Positions 1 to 8,838 of a DNA stretch of 27,884 nucleotides are shown one piece after another (position 1 is the stretch's first letter; each line of letters starts with the position of its first letter). The DNA lies in the IMG/VR virus record IMGVR_UViG_3300000116_000158, positions 1-27,884 of that record; one strand, 5' to 3'. A program made the position numbers and the translations under genes. Below the pieces are notes generated by a model. The model searched no databases. It was not told the origin of the DNA and saw nothing but the letters and a program-made list of their open reading frames with translations. Source of the DNA: a virus.

Positions 1-3000
1 CATAGAGCTAGCAGTTATCTGTCCATCTGTAGTTAGTTCAAAGTTAGAAGCACTTATAGCAAGCGTTCCAGCAGAGCCTTGAAAATCTATGTAACTACCT
101 GTTCTGTTTGGCTGACCTACGAAGAACTTTTCTGTTTGACTATCTATGTGAAACTTTGAAGAACTGATTTCTATATTACCTTCCGAACCGCTTACAAAAT
201 TTTGATTTTTATCACCAAGTAAGAATGTAGGAGCTTCCAATTTAATATTTGAACCTGAAAGAAAAGCAACCTCGCTCATCAATCCAAAGCCTTGAAATCC
301 TGCAGGCACATTTCTGGTTCCAGCTACACCGCTTAAATCACCTAATCTAGCTTTTAACTCTACATCATAAATACCACTACCTGTTCTTTCAACAATGTCC
401 ATATATGGCGTTGCTTTATTTTTAGGATTAGCATTTAATCTTATGTATCCGGTTCCTACTGTATTATTTCCTGTTCCACTAATATACCTACCGGTGCTTA
501 CTACAACTTGACCTTCTGTATAATTTGTTGGTCCTCCAATTGGATCTCCAACCGAGCCACTATCGCCTGTTCCTACGCTTCCGATAGAACCGTAATCTAA
601 AGATGCTGTAAAATGTTCTAGTTTTAGAAAAGCATCATTGGTAGAATCAGTTACACCGACAACTTGCATTTTAATTTTTGAACCGGTAGCTACGCCAGAG
701 GGGAAGTATAATTCTTTTTCAATCGGGCCCGCGCCATCAGCAGTATTCCAAAATGGAAGTGTTCCGATGACAGAATCACTATCAGTATTATTTAATAATC
801 TTAAACTTAAACTAGTCCCATCGCCAACGACAACACTACCGGTTACATTTACATAAAAAGAACCAGAGCTTACATGACTACCTGACACGTGTATACCGGT
901 ATTCGTTCCATTTGCATAAAGTCCTGCTGCAGATACTCCTGTATTAAATTTCAAATCAGTCACTACAGGATCTGTGTTACTACTTCTAAAACCTATAAAC
1001 CCAAGATAAGTTGATGCATCAGCACCATAATATTTTAATTCTTTTCTTGTATAATATCCATTACCTCTCTGAACAAGTATATTTCCAGCTAAACCATCGG
1101 GATCAGAATCCCCGCCTGCATTTACTCTAGATGATGAAACAACTTTCACATATTCAGTATTGAAGCCTGTATCGGTTACTTTTTTAATTAGTAAAACTTC
1201 ACCCTTAGCAAATCCGGTTACATTTTTTAAAGACATAGAAACTTCTGTAGCGGCTACAGCCGAACCGCTAAGAGCAGCTGAGTTAGCAACAAACAACTGA
1301 CCGCCAACAGCATTAACGCTTTCCTTTTCAAAGGTAGTAGTAGCCATTGTTCCTCTTATTTTACAATTTTCAAATTCAGCGTAACCATTTTCTTCTGCGG
1401 TTATGATAAATCCGGAGAAGTCGCTTACATAATCGCTTGATTTTATAGAACCATCCTTTCCTAAAATTAGATTTCCACCTTGTATTGTTGATTCGCTTAG
1501 CTTCCACCCACCAATGTCACCACCGATAAATTTTACAGTTGAACCTGTAACTTGTCCTGAGCCGCTTAAGATTAGAGAACCATCCGCACTTTTAATAGCC
1601 ACAGAATTAACATCAAAGCCACCAATCGATGCTGATACGAATTTGGCAAATCCATTTGAATCTAATGATGAAGAAGCATTAAGAACTGTAGATGTTTCTC
1701 CATCTATTATTGCTGGTAGGAATAAATTATTAACAGATAAACTTCCAACTACTGTAAGTGTATCGTTAACAAATTGTAAATAGTTTCCACCACCTTTATC
1801 TCCTAATAAAATAGCACTAGCAGTCACATTACCTTCAGGCGTTAAATGAAAATCTGATGAGCTTATTTCTATATTTCCTGTTGAACCGCTAATGAATTGT
1901 AAATCTTTGTTTCCTACAAAGAATGCATCTGCTAAAACCTCAAATACAGATGGGTTGGTTCTAAATTTTAAAGAGCCACTTTCGCCAACTAATTCTAAAC
2001 CAACACCTTTATAATTATCTCCACTATCAGGTAAAACAGAACCACTGTATATCATAAATCCATAGGAACCTGATTGAGCAGAAGCTGATATAAATCCTTG
2101 ATATCCAACTGATCTCATAAAGCCTGATCCGGTAGCTCCATCCTTACCTGTTTCAGGTAATGTAGAAGTGACTCCACCTAAATGCATACCACTTCCTGTA
2201 TTGTCTCCGCCAATAAACATATTACTTTCTAAAACATTATCTTTACCACTTATAGACATATTAGCGCCATCGAAAAGAATACCGGCATTGTATGCTACAG
2301 TATCAGCAATATTATTATTTACATCATAGAACTCTGCTAAAAACTCAAATGTATCCGGTCTTTTATGACTTAATTCTGCAGGTATTTGTTGGCTAAATTG
2401 AAAGAATGATGGTGAAAAGCCTGTATCAGCAGCAGGAGCTATAGACATATCTGATATATTCCATATACCGGACAATACTCTAAATTGTAAAACACCATCC
2501 CCACCTAAATCATTTGAGAAGGGTTGGTTGACTAATCCAAAATTTACTGTTTCATCATCACTAGCTTTTACTGACAAAGCACCTATTCTCCTTCCATATT
2601 TATTGGATTCCGGCACATAAACAGAATTACCCTCATCAAAATATAATTTATCCGATTGTTTCATAGCAGAGCCAGAAACATATACCAACATAACTGCTTC
2701 TTTGGTTGGCTTTATTTTCTTACCCACTGCTGTAAATGAAATAGAATAGTCCATTCCATTCACCATATCAAATTTATATTCATCTTTTAATTGAAATCTT
2801 ATATGTTTGCTAGAATCATCAGAAAGTGCTATGCTACTGGATAATTCTATCGCATCCAATATAGTAGAGTTACTGTAAGAAGCGGTTATTGATGCATCAG
2901 TTACAGCTGTTAATCCATTCTCATTTCCGAAAATATCCCAATACTTATCAATCTCAGATTGTAATATCACATAACCAGTTCTTTCTGCTTGACCAATAGA

Positions 3001-4320
3001 TTCTGTATCTACTAATAGTTCTTTGCTTTCTAATGGAACTTCTGAAAGTAATTTATAATCATCAAATCCACCTTCACTTTTAACATAGACTTTTACCTTA
3101 TAAACATCACCTGAAAAGGTTCTCATATTAGATAATTTGACATCAGCATACGATACTAAATTAGCAGCAGCATAAGAACCGGTTGGCATATTTTCATATG
3201 CTATTTTAGCTTTAGCGAATATAGGTAGAATTATATTCTCCCCATTATTATTTTTGTTAGTAAATGGTAATTCTACAACAGCTGTTTTGTCATTTATTAA
3301 ATCTACGATAGAAGCAGTATACATAGAAGCGGATACATTAATTATTCCCTGCTCTTTCAATGTGTCAAAGGTTGGCGTATCAATTATACCAGAATCGCTT
3401 AATACGCTAGAAGGATAGAAATTAGAATTTGTAAAGGTATTACCTAAATCAGATTCAAAAAATGTTACAGATCCACCTATATGAGCAGTATTAAATCTAA
3501 ATGATTCAGCTCCATCGAACTCTCCTATCCTTAACTGATACGGAAATGTTGCAGGTGAATTTGTTTTTGATAAAAGACCAGATCTTTTAAATGCGCTATT
3601 TTTACGAAGTCCTTTTTTATTCTTTCTTTTTCTACTTTCTATATAAGCTTTAATATTTCTTTGTTTTTTAGGGGAAGCAGTTCCACCACTACCTTGTTTA
3701 ATATCATTATCTATAGCACCATGCGGTTTAAATAATAAATCAGAATCTGTGGGTGTTCCTTCTACATTAAATTCGGGTGTAAACTTAGAGCCAGTAACCT
3801 CTGACCTTACCATAGTTCCTTTTCTTATTTCACTAACATTTATTTTTGGTTGGTCAAAGAATTTAATTATTTGAGTATTAACTGCTGTAGGATTTATGAC
3901 TACTTGCTTTGTTAATCTAATATTATAAGCACCTTGATACTCTACCGGCACAGGATCTACATCACTAAAAATAGTCGTATCTTCTGGAACTGATTCTAAC
4001 TCACCAACGATTATCAATGTTGCTATTCCAGGAGCAGTATCACCATATACTTCAGCAGATACCCTTCTAGCAGTCCCCTCTAAATATTCAGATACGGGCT
4101 CTAAGTATATACTCGCACCTTCATTGTCAATAAAATCCATTTGAATTTCAACACCATCTTTCATAAATGGTGAAAGTTCTATAAGAAAAGAACTCTTTCC
4201 TTGCGGTAAGCTATCAGGTAAATCGGAAACTATTATATGTCGTGACTTATCAGTCTCGTCAATGAGAACATCAATTTCATCTAAGTCAAGAAGTTCATTA
4301 AATCTTTTTACTATTGCCAT
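1..4320 (-). CDS. Giant tail-fibre / host-contact structural protein, N-terminal part (3' end outside window)
   Basis: The minus-strand frame opening at the ATG at 4320 (MAIVKRFNELLDLDEIDVLI) shows no stop where I followed it codon by codon near both ends, and it is still open at base 1, so at least 1440 residues are encoded and the C-terminus is missing. The first ~250 residues look like beta-rich, Ig-like segments. A Lys/Arg-rich stretch follows around residues 215-245. The rest is Ser/Gly/Thr-rich and beta-strand-like, as in phage fibres. A repeated module with the theme hhG-x-K-x-x-F-x-SGS-x-GNIEISSS-x-FH occurs around residues 795-840, 1360-1395 and, more diverged, 1398-1440. No enzymatic motif is visible. 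The gene lies alone behind a late-promoter-like element (4342-4352). A long distal fibre is inferred from composition and context; the receptor-binding tip would be off the window. Confidence 0.8.
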   Translation of the reverse strand, partial: MAIVKRFNELLDLDEIDVLIDETDKSRHIIVSDLPDSLPQGKSSFLIELSPFMKDGVEIQMDFIDNEGASIYLEPVSEYLEGTARRVSAEVYGDTAPGIATLIIVGELESVPEDTTIFSDVDPVPVEYQGAYNIRLTKQVVINPTAVNTQIIKFFDQPKINVSEIRKGTMVRSEVTGSKFTPEFNVEGTPTDSDLLFKPHGAIDNDIKQGSGGTASPKKQRNIKAYIESRKRKNKKGLRKNSAFKRSGLLSKTNSPATFPYQLRIGEFDGAESFRFNTAHIGGSVTFFESDLGNTFTNSNFYPSSVLSDSGIIDTPTFDTLKEQGIINVSASMYTASIVDLINDKTAVVELPFTNKNNNGENIILPIFAKAKIAYENMPTGSYAAANLVSYADVKLSNMRTFSGDVYKVKVYVKSEGGFDDYKLLSEVPLESKELLVDTESIGQAERTGYVILQSEIDKYWDIFGNENGLTAVTDASITASYSNSTILDAIELSSSIALSDDSSKHIRFQLKDEYKFDMVNGMDYSISFTAVGKKIKPTKEAVMLVYVSGSAMKQSDKLYFDEGNSVYVPESNKYGRRIGALSVKASDDETVNFGLVNQPFSNDLGGDGVLQFRVLSGIWNISDMSIAPAADTGFSPSFFQFSQQIPAELSHKRPDTFEFLAEFYDVNNNIADTVAYNAGILFDGANMSISGKDNVLESNMFIGGDNTGSGMHLGGVTSTLPETGKDGATGSGFMRSVGYQGFISASAQSGSYGFMIYSGSVLPDSGDNYKGVGLELVGESGSLKFRTNPSVFEVLADAFFVGNKDLQFISGSTGNIEISSSDFHLTPEGNVTASAILLGDKGGGNYLQFVNDTLTVVGSLSVNNLFLPAIIDGETSTVLNASSSLDSNGFAKFVSASIGGFDVNSVAIKSADGSLILSGSGQVTGSTVKFIGGDIGGWKLSESTIQGGNLILGKDGSIKSSDYVSDFSGFIITAEENGYAEFENCKIRGTMATTTFEKESVNAVGGQLFVANSAALSGSAVAATEVSMSLKNVTGFAKGEVLLIKKVTDTGFNTEYVKVVSSSRVNAGGDSDPDGLAGNILVQRGNGYYTRKELKYYGADASTYLGFIGFRSSNTDPVVTDLKFNTGVSAAGLYANGTNTGIHVSGSHVSSGSFYVNVTGSVVVGDGTSLSLRLLNNTDSDSVIGTLPFWNTADGAGPIEKELYFPSGVATGSKIKMQVVGVTDSTNDAFLKLEHFTASLDYGSIGSVGTGDSGSVGDPIGGPTNYTEGQVVVSTGRYISGTGNNTVGTGYIRLNANPKNKATPYMDIVERTGSGIYDVELKARLGDLSGVAGTRNVPAGFQGFGLMSEVAFLSGSNIKLEAPTFLLGDKNQNFVSGSEGNIEISSSKFHIDSQTEKFFVGQPNRTGSYIDFQGSAGTLAISASNFELTTDGQITASSM

Positions 4321-4341
4321 TTATGCCTCTATAGTGGTTCT

Positions 4342-4352
4342 TATATAAATAT
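4342..4352 (-). promoter_or_regulatory. Late-promoter-like element A, upstream of the tail-fibre gene
   Basis: The minus strand reads ATATTTATATA, ending 21 nt before the ATG at 4320. The same 11-mer precedes three other structural operons. Read on the plus strand it contains TATAAATA, the T4 late-promoter octamer, 55 nt upstream of the plus-strand RHH gene. This copy could therefore serve the fibre gene, the RHH gene or both. There is no recognisable -35 box, as in T4 late promoters. Confidence 0.55.
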
Positions 4353-4406
4353 TAAAAATTTAAAATTTAGTATTTATTATATGTATAAAGTATGGAGATT
4401 GTCGGT

Positions 4407-4580
4407 ATGAAAAAGAAATGTTCTTTTACAATAGATGAAGATTTAATGAAATGGTTTAGAGGTTATGTGAGTGAAGAAAGCACCACAATGTCAGCGGTGC
4501 TTAATCAACACATTTTGAAATTAAAAAGAGAGGTTAAGAAACCTAAGAATTTACTTTCTAGTCAAAAGAAACATTACTAA
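4407..4580 (+). CDS. Small ribbon-helix-helix (Arc/CopG-type) DNA-binding protein
   Basis: This 57-aa protein is the only convincing plus-strand gene in the window. It begins MKKKCSFTIDEDLMKWFRGY, a short basic strand alternating polar and hydrophobic residues, followed by two helices (about 10-20 and 26-40, the second containing SAVLNQHIL), then a basic tail. This is the layout of ribbon-helix-helix repressors, which bind operators as dimers. An in-frame ATG lies 15 nt upstream (4392), but GGAG at 4394-4397 sits 9 nt before the ATG at 4407, so I prefer the shorter start. The gene diverges from the fibre gene and converges on the recombination nuclease gene, overlapping its 3' end by 23 nt. 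A phage transcription regulator is inferred; the target is unknown. Fold confidence is moderate because the protein is very short. Confidence 0.65.
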   Translation: MKKKCSFTIDEDLMKWFRGYVSEESTTMSAVLNQHILKLKREVKKPKNLLSSQKKHY

Positions 4581-7500
4581 AGTTATTCTCTTTCTTAATT
4601 TCTAATAAGGTATCCACAGCATCTCTCATAGAATCTATATGAGAAACAATCATAGTGAATTGGAATTGAGATTTTAAATACTGAAATAGATTGTAAACAG
4701 AATTTAGATTATCGGAATCCATCGTTCCCCACCCTTCATCAATAGCTAAGAAGTTAGCTGCTGGTAGATTAGATACATTTATTAATCCCACACGCATTGC
4801 TAGGGATGAAATAAATCGTTCCATACCGCTAGATAACTCAAGAGGCCAGACATTATCATCATCGTATACTATGTAACAATTAATATTCTTGCCATCCATT
4901 TCTAATATCATAGAGAAATCTACAATCTGTGAAAGTATATCATTTATAGCACCCTCAATAGTTGGAAGTGCTTTGGATATTAATTCGTATGGAACACCAT
5001 CACGTTTAATAGCATCCATATAGTATTGATAAGCAGCATGTTTATCTTCTAACTCTTCAACTTTGTCTATACTAGCCATTATGTTTTCACGATTGGTTTC
5101 TAATACTTTTATCTCACCATTTACTATTTGAAGTTTTTTATCCATATCTTCTATGAACTGTTCTATAACATCAGATTGTTGTTGCGCATCTTCGATATCT
5201 TTAATTAACTTTCTATTAAATATGATATCCATTTCTTGTTCATGATATATATTAATCTTATCTTCAATTATTGCTAATTGACTTATTAGATTTTTTCTTC
5301 TTTCAATAGTTAGTTTTTCTTCGCTATCCAATTTACTTACATTAGCAGTAAGTAAACTAAGGCTCTGTATGGATTCATCTAATTGAGCTTTATGCGATTC
5401 TATATGAGATAATCCATTTATTATAGTATCTAAACTATCAGATTTTTTGACAAACTCATTAGCTAATAACTTATCATCATTTAATTTCTTTTTAGTTTCC
5501 ATAGCATCTATTGTAAATGGATTCTTCATACAAAAATCACAATCAGGATCATATTCTAAATCACCAAGCTTTTCAATCTTATCTAACTTATTCTTAACTT
5601 CTATTTTAAGCTTATCAATTTCGATTTGATTAGTTGACTTTTCAACACTATATTGTTCCAATTGGGCAAACTTCTTATCCACTTCATTTTCAATAAAGAT
5701 ATTTATCTTCTCATTTAGTTCAGTTTCTTCTACTGAAAGTTGTTTGGATAAGGTTGCTATTTCACCTACTCTCTCATCTACAGCATTTAATGAGTTAGTT
5801 AACGTAACCTTTCTTTCCTCCAACTCACTTATGCTATCAGCAGTTTCATCTACTTTTTTAAGCTGCTTTGTTAAGCCTATGATTTCTTTATCACATTCTT
5901 TCTTTTCTGTTAGCAGAGCTTTTCTTTGAACATCTAACTTTTTAAATTTCTTCTTATCTTCACTAAGACTATCTTTTATATCTGCTAACTGAACATCATA
6001 GTTAGTTTTCTTAAAAGATTTCAAAAGAGAACTTACATCATGTATCTCATCAGCAGCCAAAGTATAAAGTTGGTCAAATACACCAATCCCCATAAATTGC
6101 GCAAGCAAGTCCTTTCTTTCTTTCTGTGTCTTATCAATAAAAACAGTTGAGTTAGTTTGAAGAGAAAGTGCTGTCATAATAAAGTCATCATAAGTTCCAA
6201 TAACCTTACGAATATTGACATCGGTAGTTCTTCTCTGATCACCATTTAAAGATACCTTTTCTCCATCGTCAGCAAATGTATAAAAATCAACATCTACCTT
6301 TACGTGACCAGCTCTACCCTTCTTACCTTTTCTTTCGATGACATACTCAGTTCCTTGAACCTCTATCGTAGCTTTACAACTAAATCTATCCTTTTTATTA
6401 TTAAGAACATTTATAGCTTTATATGCTCGAGATGAAGTGTCGAATAAACAGAATGAGAGAGCATCCAACAAAGATGATTTGCCACTAGCGTTCGGAGCAA
6501 ATATACCGACTATCCCACTAAGCTTAGTAAAGTCAACAACATTATCTTCTCCATAAGAAAACATATTATCAAACTCAAACTTCTTAACCTTCCAAGTTAC
6601 CCCTCTGTTAATATTATCTTCCGGCAATCTATTATTGAGTTCTTCATTTATTTTCTTAATATCTATAAGAGTTGCTTCATCTACAAAATGATTTGTCTTT
6701 AGATACTCTTCTATCAATCCATACTGATAGCCTGTATCCATTACGTTACCGACAGCTATTCTTTGTCCTCTAACCTTTTCAATAGAACCGAATGAGTCCG
6801 TTTTTGTTACAGATACTTCTTTTACATTATACTTACTATGAATTATGCTCATAGCCTTTTTAAGTTGAGATGGAGTTGTGTCTGAAACCCTTACTCTTAA
6901 ACGAGCTTTGCTTGGCATATCAGGACAATCTGGAAACTCACCATCTTTAATATCTAATGTATAGTAACCATAATCATTTATAACTTCTATATATTCAGAA
7001 GTTCTCTTTGGAACATCCCATAGTAAATAACCATGCGACAATCCTTCACCGTGATTCTGCTGAACTAATGAGCCACAATAAGATATGGTTTCTTCTTTAT
7101 TAAGATGCTGTCTCTTATGAATATCACCAAGTAGTCCTAAATCATAACCATCAAACTTTGCAATCTTAACATCCGATGGAAGAAAGAATCCTAAATCTGT
7201 TTCAGACTTATCGACTGTTCCGTGAAATAAAACTATCTTTGTTTCGCCTTCAAAGTCTTTAGCCTCTATATAGTCATCTTCTTTTTCCCACACATCCCAA
7301 ACAACAAATTTAACATCAGCGCATTTATATACACCACTATCTTTTAGGTAATGGAGATTAGGATGTTTTAAGTTATTTACAATCGGAGACAACACATCCA
7401 TACGAGAACGATTATTTAGGTTACAATCGTGATTACCTGCAATAATTATCGTAGGACATATATCTGCTAGATTTTTAAATAAGCGAGATAACTGATCGAC

Positions 7501-7713
7501 CAGTTCAGGCGACATCTCAGTTTTTGAATGAGCTATATCACCGCCGATATAAGCTACAGCATTGTCTTTATGTTTTTTTACTTCTTCGTAAGTTCTTTCA
7601 AACACTTCTTCATATTCTACGTGTCGCTTTAGATTTCTGATTTGAATATCAGAAATATGATGTATGTGTTTTAGTTTACGAAAAGGCACTTTTACAACAT
7701 TTTCTTTAATCAA
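4558..7713 (-). CDS. Fused Mre11-Rad50-type recombination nuclease (gp47-gp46 / SbcD-SbcC fusion)
   Basis: This 1051-aa protein joins both subunits of the phage DNA-end-processing complex. Residues ~15-230 form a calcineurin-like nuclease: D22-x-Q24 (motif I), GD59, GNH95D, FH164G and GDIH199. A linker domain follows to ~375. Residues ~375-1051 are a Rad50/SbcC SMC-like ATPase: Walker A (APNASGKSS, K412), a long coiled coil (~560-900) broken by a zinc-hook CDFC (C725, C728), an ABC signature (LSSGME, 960-965), Walker B (FLAIDE, D992/E993) and switch H1025. In T4 the equivalents are separate gp47 and gp46, which resect ends for recombination-dependent replication. Motif I normally reads D-x-H; here a Gln replaces the metal-binding His. 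The start overlaps the stop of the 72-aa gene by 4 nt, implying coupled translation. Function is confident; nuclease activity with Q24 is uncertain. Confidence 0.93.
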   Translation of the reverse strand: MIKENVVKVPFRKLKHIHHISDIQIRNLKRHVEYEEVFERTYEEVKKHKDNAVAYIGGDIAHSKTEMSPELVDQLSRLFKNLADICPTIIIAGNHDCNLNNRSRMDVLSPIVNNLKHPNLHYLKDSGVYKCADVKFVVWDVWEKEDDYIEAKDFEGETKIVLFHGTVDKSETDLGFFLPSDVKIAKFDGYDLGLLGDIHKRQHLNKEETISYCGSLVQQNHGEGLSHGYLLWDVPKRTSEYIEVINDYGYYTLDIKDGEFPDCPDMPSKARLRVRVSDTTPSQLKKAMSIIHSKYNVKEVSVTKTDSFGSIEKVRGQRIAVGNVMDTGYQYGLIEEYLKTNHFVDEATLIDIKKINEELNNRLPEDNINRGVTWKVKKFEFDNMFSYGEDNVVDFTKLSGIVGIFAPNASGKSSLLDALSFCLFDTSSRAYKAINVLNNKKDRFSCKATIEVQGTEYVIERKGKKGRAGHVKVDVDFYTFADDGEKVSLNGDQRRTTDVNIRKVIGTYDDFIMTALSLQTNSTVFIDKTQKERKDLLAQFMGIGVFDQLYTLAADEIHDVSSLLKSFKKTNYDVQLADIKDSLSEDKKKFKKLDVQRKALLTEKKECDKEIIGLTKQLKKVDETADSISELEERKVTLTNSLNAVDERVGEIATLSKQLSVEETELNEKINIFIENEVDKKFAQLEQYSVEKSTNQIEIDKLKIEVKNKLDKIEKLGDLEYDPDCDFCMKNPFTIDAMETKKKLNDDKLLANEFVKKSDSLDTIINGLSHIESHKAQLDESIQSLSLLTANVSKLDSEEKLTIERRKNLISQLAIIEDKINIYHEQEMDIIFNRKLIKDIEDAQQQSDVIEQFIEDMDKKLQIVNGEIKVLETNRENIMASIDKVEELEDKHAAYQYYMDAIKRDGVPYELISKALPTIEGAINDILSQIVDFSMILEMDGKNINCYIVYDDDNVWPLELSSGMERFISSLAMRVGLINVSNLPAANFLAIDEGWGTMDSDNLNSVYNLFQYLKSQFQFTMIVSHIDSMRDAVDTLLEIKKENNFSNVSFD

Positions 7714-7928
7714 GTATTATCCTTTAAGAATTTCTTCACTTTGTTTATTTGTTTATTCGGAACAATGAAATCCCAAGCCGTTTCTTCATCCAATCTACCA
7801 GTTTCATAATATACAGTAGAGTATACCAAACCAAAGCTACTAGTAAGTTTTTTACTGATTCTAGCATCATCGACATGAACTTTCCACTCGTCATCATTAA
7901 ATTTCCAAATATTTTCTTTGTTTACCAT
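7710..7928 (-). CDS. Small conserved-looking protein of unknown function between primase and nuclease
   Basis: This 72-aa soluble protein begins MVNKENIWKFNDDEWKVHVD and ends with a Lys-rich helix. It is rich in aromatic and acidic residues and has no membrane segment, cysteine pair or motif I recognise. Its start lies inside the last 32 nt of the primase gene, with GAGG about 11 nt upstream. Its stop overlaps the start of the Mre11-Rad50 gene by 4 nt. This double overlap in a replication/recombination cassette suggests it is real and co-translated, perhaps as an accessory factor of either neighbour. I do not recognise a family. Confidence 0.65.
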   Translation of the reverse strand: MVNKENIWKFNDDEWKVHVDDARISKKLTSSFGLVYSTVYYETGRLDEETAWDFIVPNKQINKVKKFLKDNT

Positions 7929-8838
7929 CTAATCTCATCCTCATTAAATCAGAAAATGAAGTCTCTTCTGATTTTTTAATAAGAGTAGTTACTTTCTCAA
8001 ATCCCATATCAGAAGGATCTTCTTCTTTTAGTCTTACAAAATAGACATTGATACCATTCTTCATTAACTTATCAGTTAATTTTATTGCGTCTTTAATCGC
8101 GTCATTGTCTAATAATATATATATAGTTCTAACCTGTTTTTCATATATTTTTTTCATTAATTTTTTAGGTATTGTTTTACCAAATAATGGAATGGCATTT
8201 CTTTTTATAGCCATCGCATCAAAAACACCTTCACATAACACAACCGGCTCATCCCAATTAATAAATAAATCAAAGCCGATTACATCTTTAGAGATTGGTG
8301 GATTCTTATATTTCATTCCGCCGCTGTAGATATCCCTTCCAACAAAATAATTAATATTGCCTTCGGAATCATACGATGGCACTATGATACGATTGGCGTA
8401 TAAACCCTCAGAACAATACCCTACATTGTATCTTATAATATCAGCCATACCCATACCCCTCTTGGCTATATAACTCAAAGCATGCCGTTTAATAATGCTG
8501 TCCCCGCCATTCCAAAGTGGATGAAATTCTTTTGGTAAATGTAATGTTTTTCTCTTGACTTTTGAGTTAAATGATGATAGTGATTTTGTCTCTCCCACAA
8601 TATCTTTTAGCTCATCATATTGCTCTTTATTAGCATTTAGCTTTCTAAATAACTGAAATAATTTATGACCACCTTGATTGGATATCCAACAATGCCATTT
8701 TTGTGTCTGTATGTTTATTTGAAGTTTAGGTTTATGATGAGATGTAAAAGGAGACCAATACATATATTCATTGGCTTTCTTTAGTTGTCTGCCTCTATTT
8801 CCTATAACTCTATTCAGTAGATTTACTATATCACTCAT
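7897..8838 (-). CDS. DnaG-type DNA primase with degenerate zinc-binding domain (gp61-like)
   Basis: This 313-aa protein is a phage primase that would make RNA primers for lagging-strand synthesis. Residues ~1-60 correspond to the CHC2 zinc-binding domain: SPFTSHHKPKLQIN and WHCWISNQGG align by eye with the usual CPF(C/H)...HCxxC pattern. However, only C50 remains; the other three ligand positions are S29, T32 and S53. The TOPRIM catalytic core follows: RIIVPSYDSEGN (~150-161), the acidic motif CEGVFDAMAIK (E203-G204) and LLDND (D244, D246) for metal binding. It is shorter than bacterial DnaG and lacks an obvious helicase-binding domain. It overlaps the PD-(D/E)XK nuclease gene upstream by 8 nt and the 72-aa gene downstream by 32 nt. 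No phage helicase gene lies in this window. Confidence 0.88.
   Translation of the reverse strand: MSDIVNLLNRVIGNRGRQLKKANEYMYWSPFTSHHKPKLQINIQTQKWHCWISNQGGHKLFQLFRKLNANKEQYDELKDIVGETKSLSSFNSKVKRKTLHLPKEFHPLWNGGDSIIKRHALSYIAKRGMGMADIIRYNVGYCSEGLYANRIIVPSYDSEGNINYFVGRDIYSGGMKYKNPPISKDVIGFDLFINWDEPVVLCEGVFDAMAIKRNAIPLFGKTIPKKLMKKIYEKQVRTIYILLDNDAIKDAIKLTDKLMKNGINVYFVRLKEEDPSDMGFEKVTTLIKKSEETSFSDLMRMRLDGKQRKYLEI

Noticed and set aside
638-1783. Plus-strand frames of 72 and 89 codons (638-856, 1514-1783)
   Set aside because: They lie antisense inside the fibre gene, with composition of a reverse-complement shadow and no ribosome-binding site or neighbours on that strand.
4392-4406. Upstream ATG for the RHH gene
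   Set aside because: The GGAG at 4394-4397 lies inside this extension and is ideally placed for the ATG at 4407.
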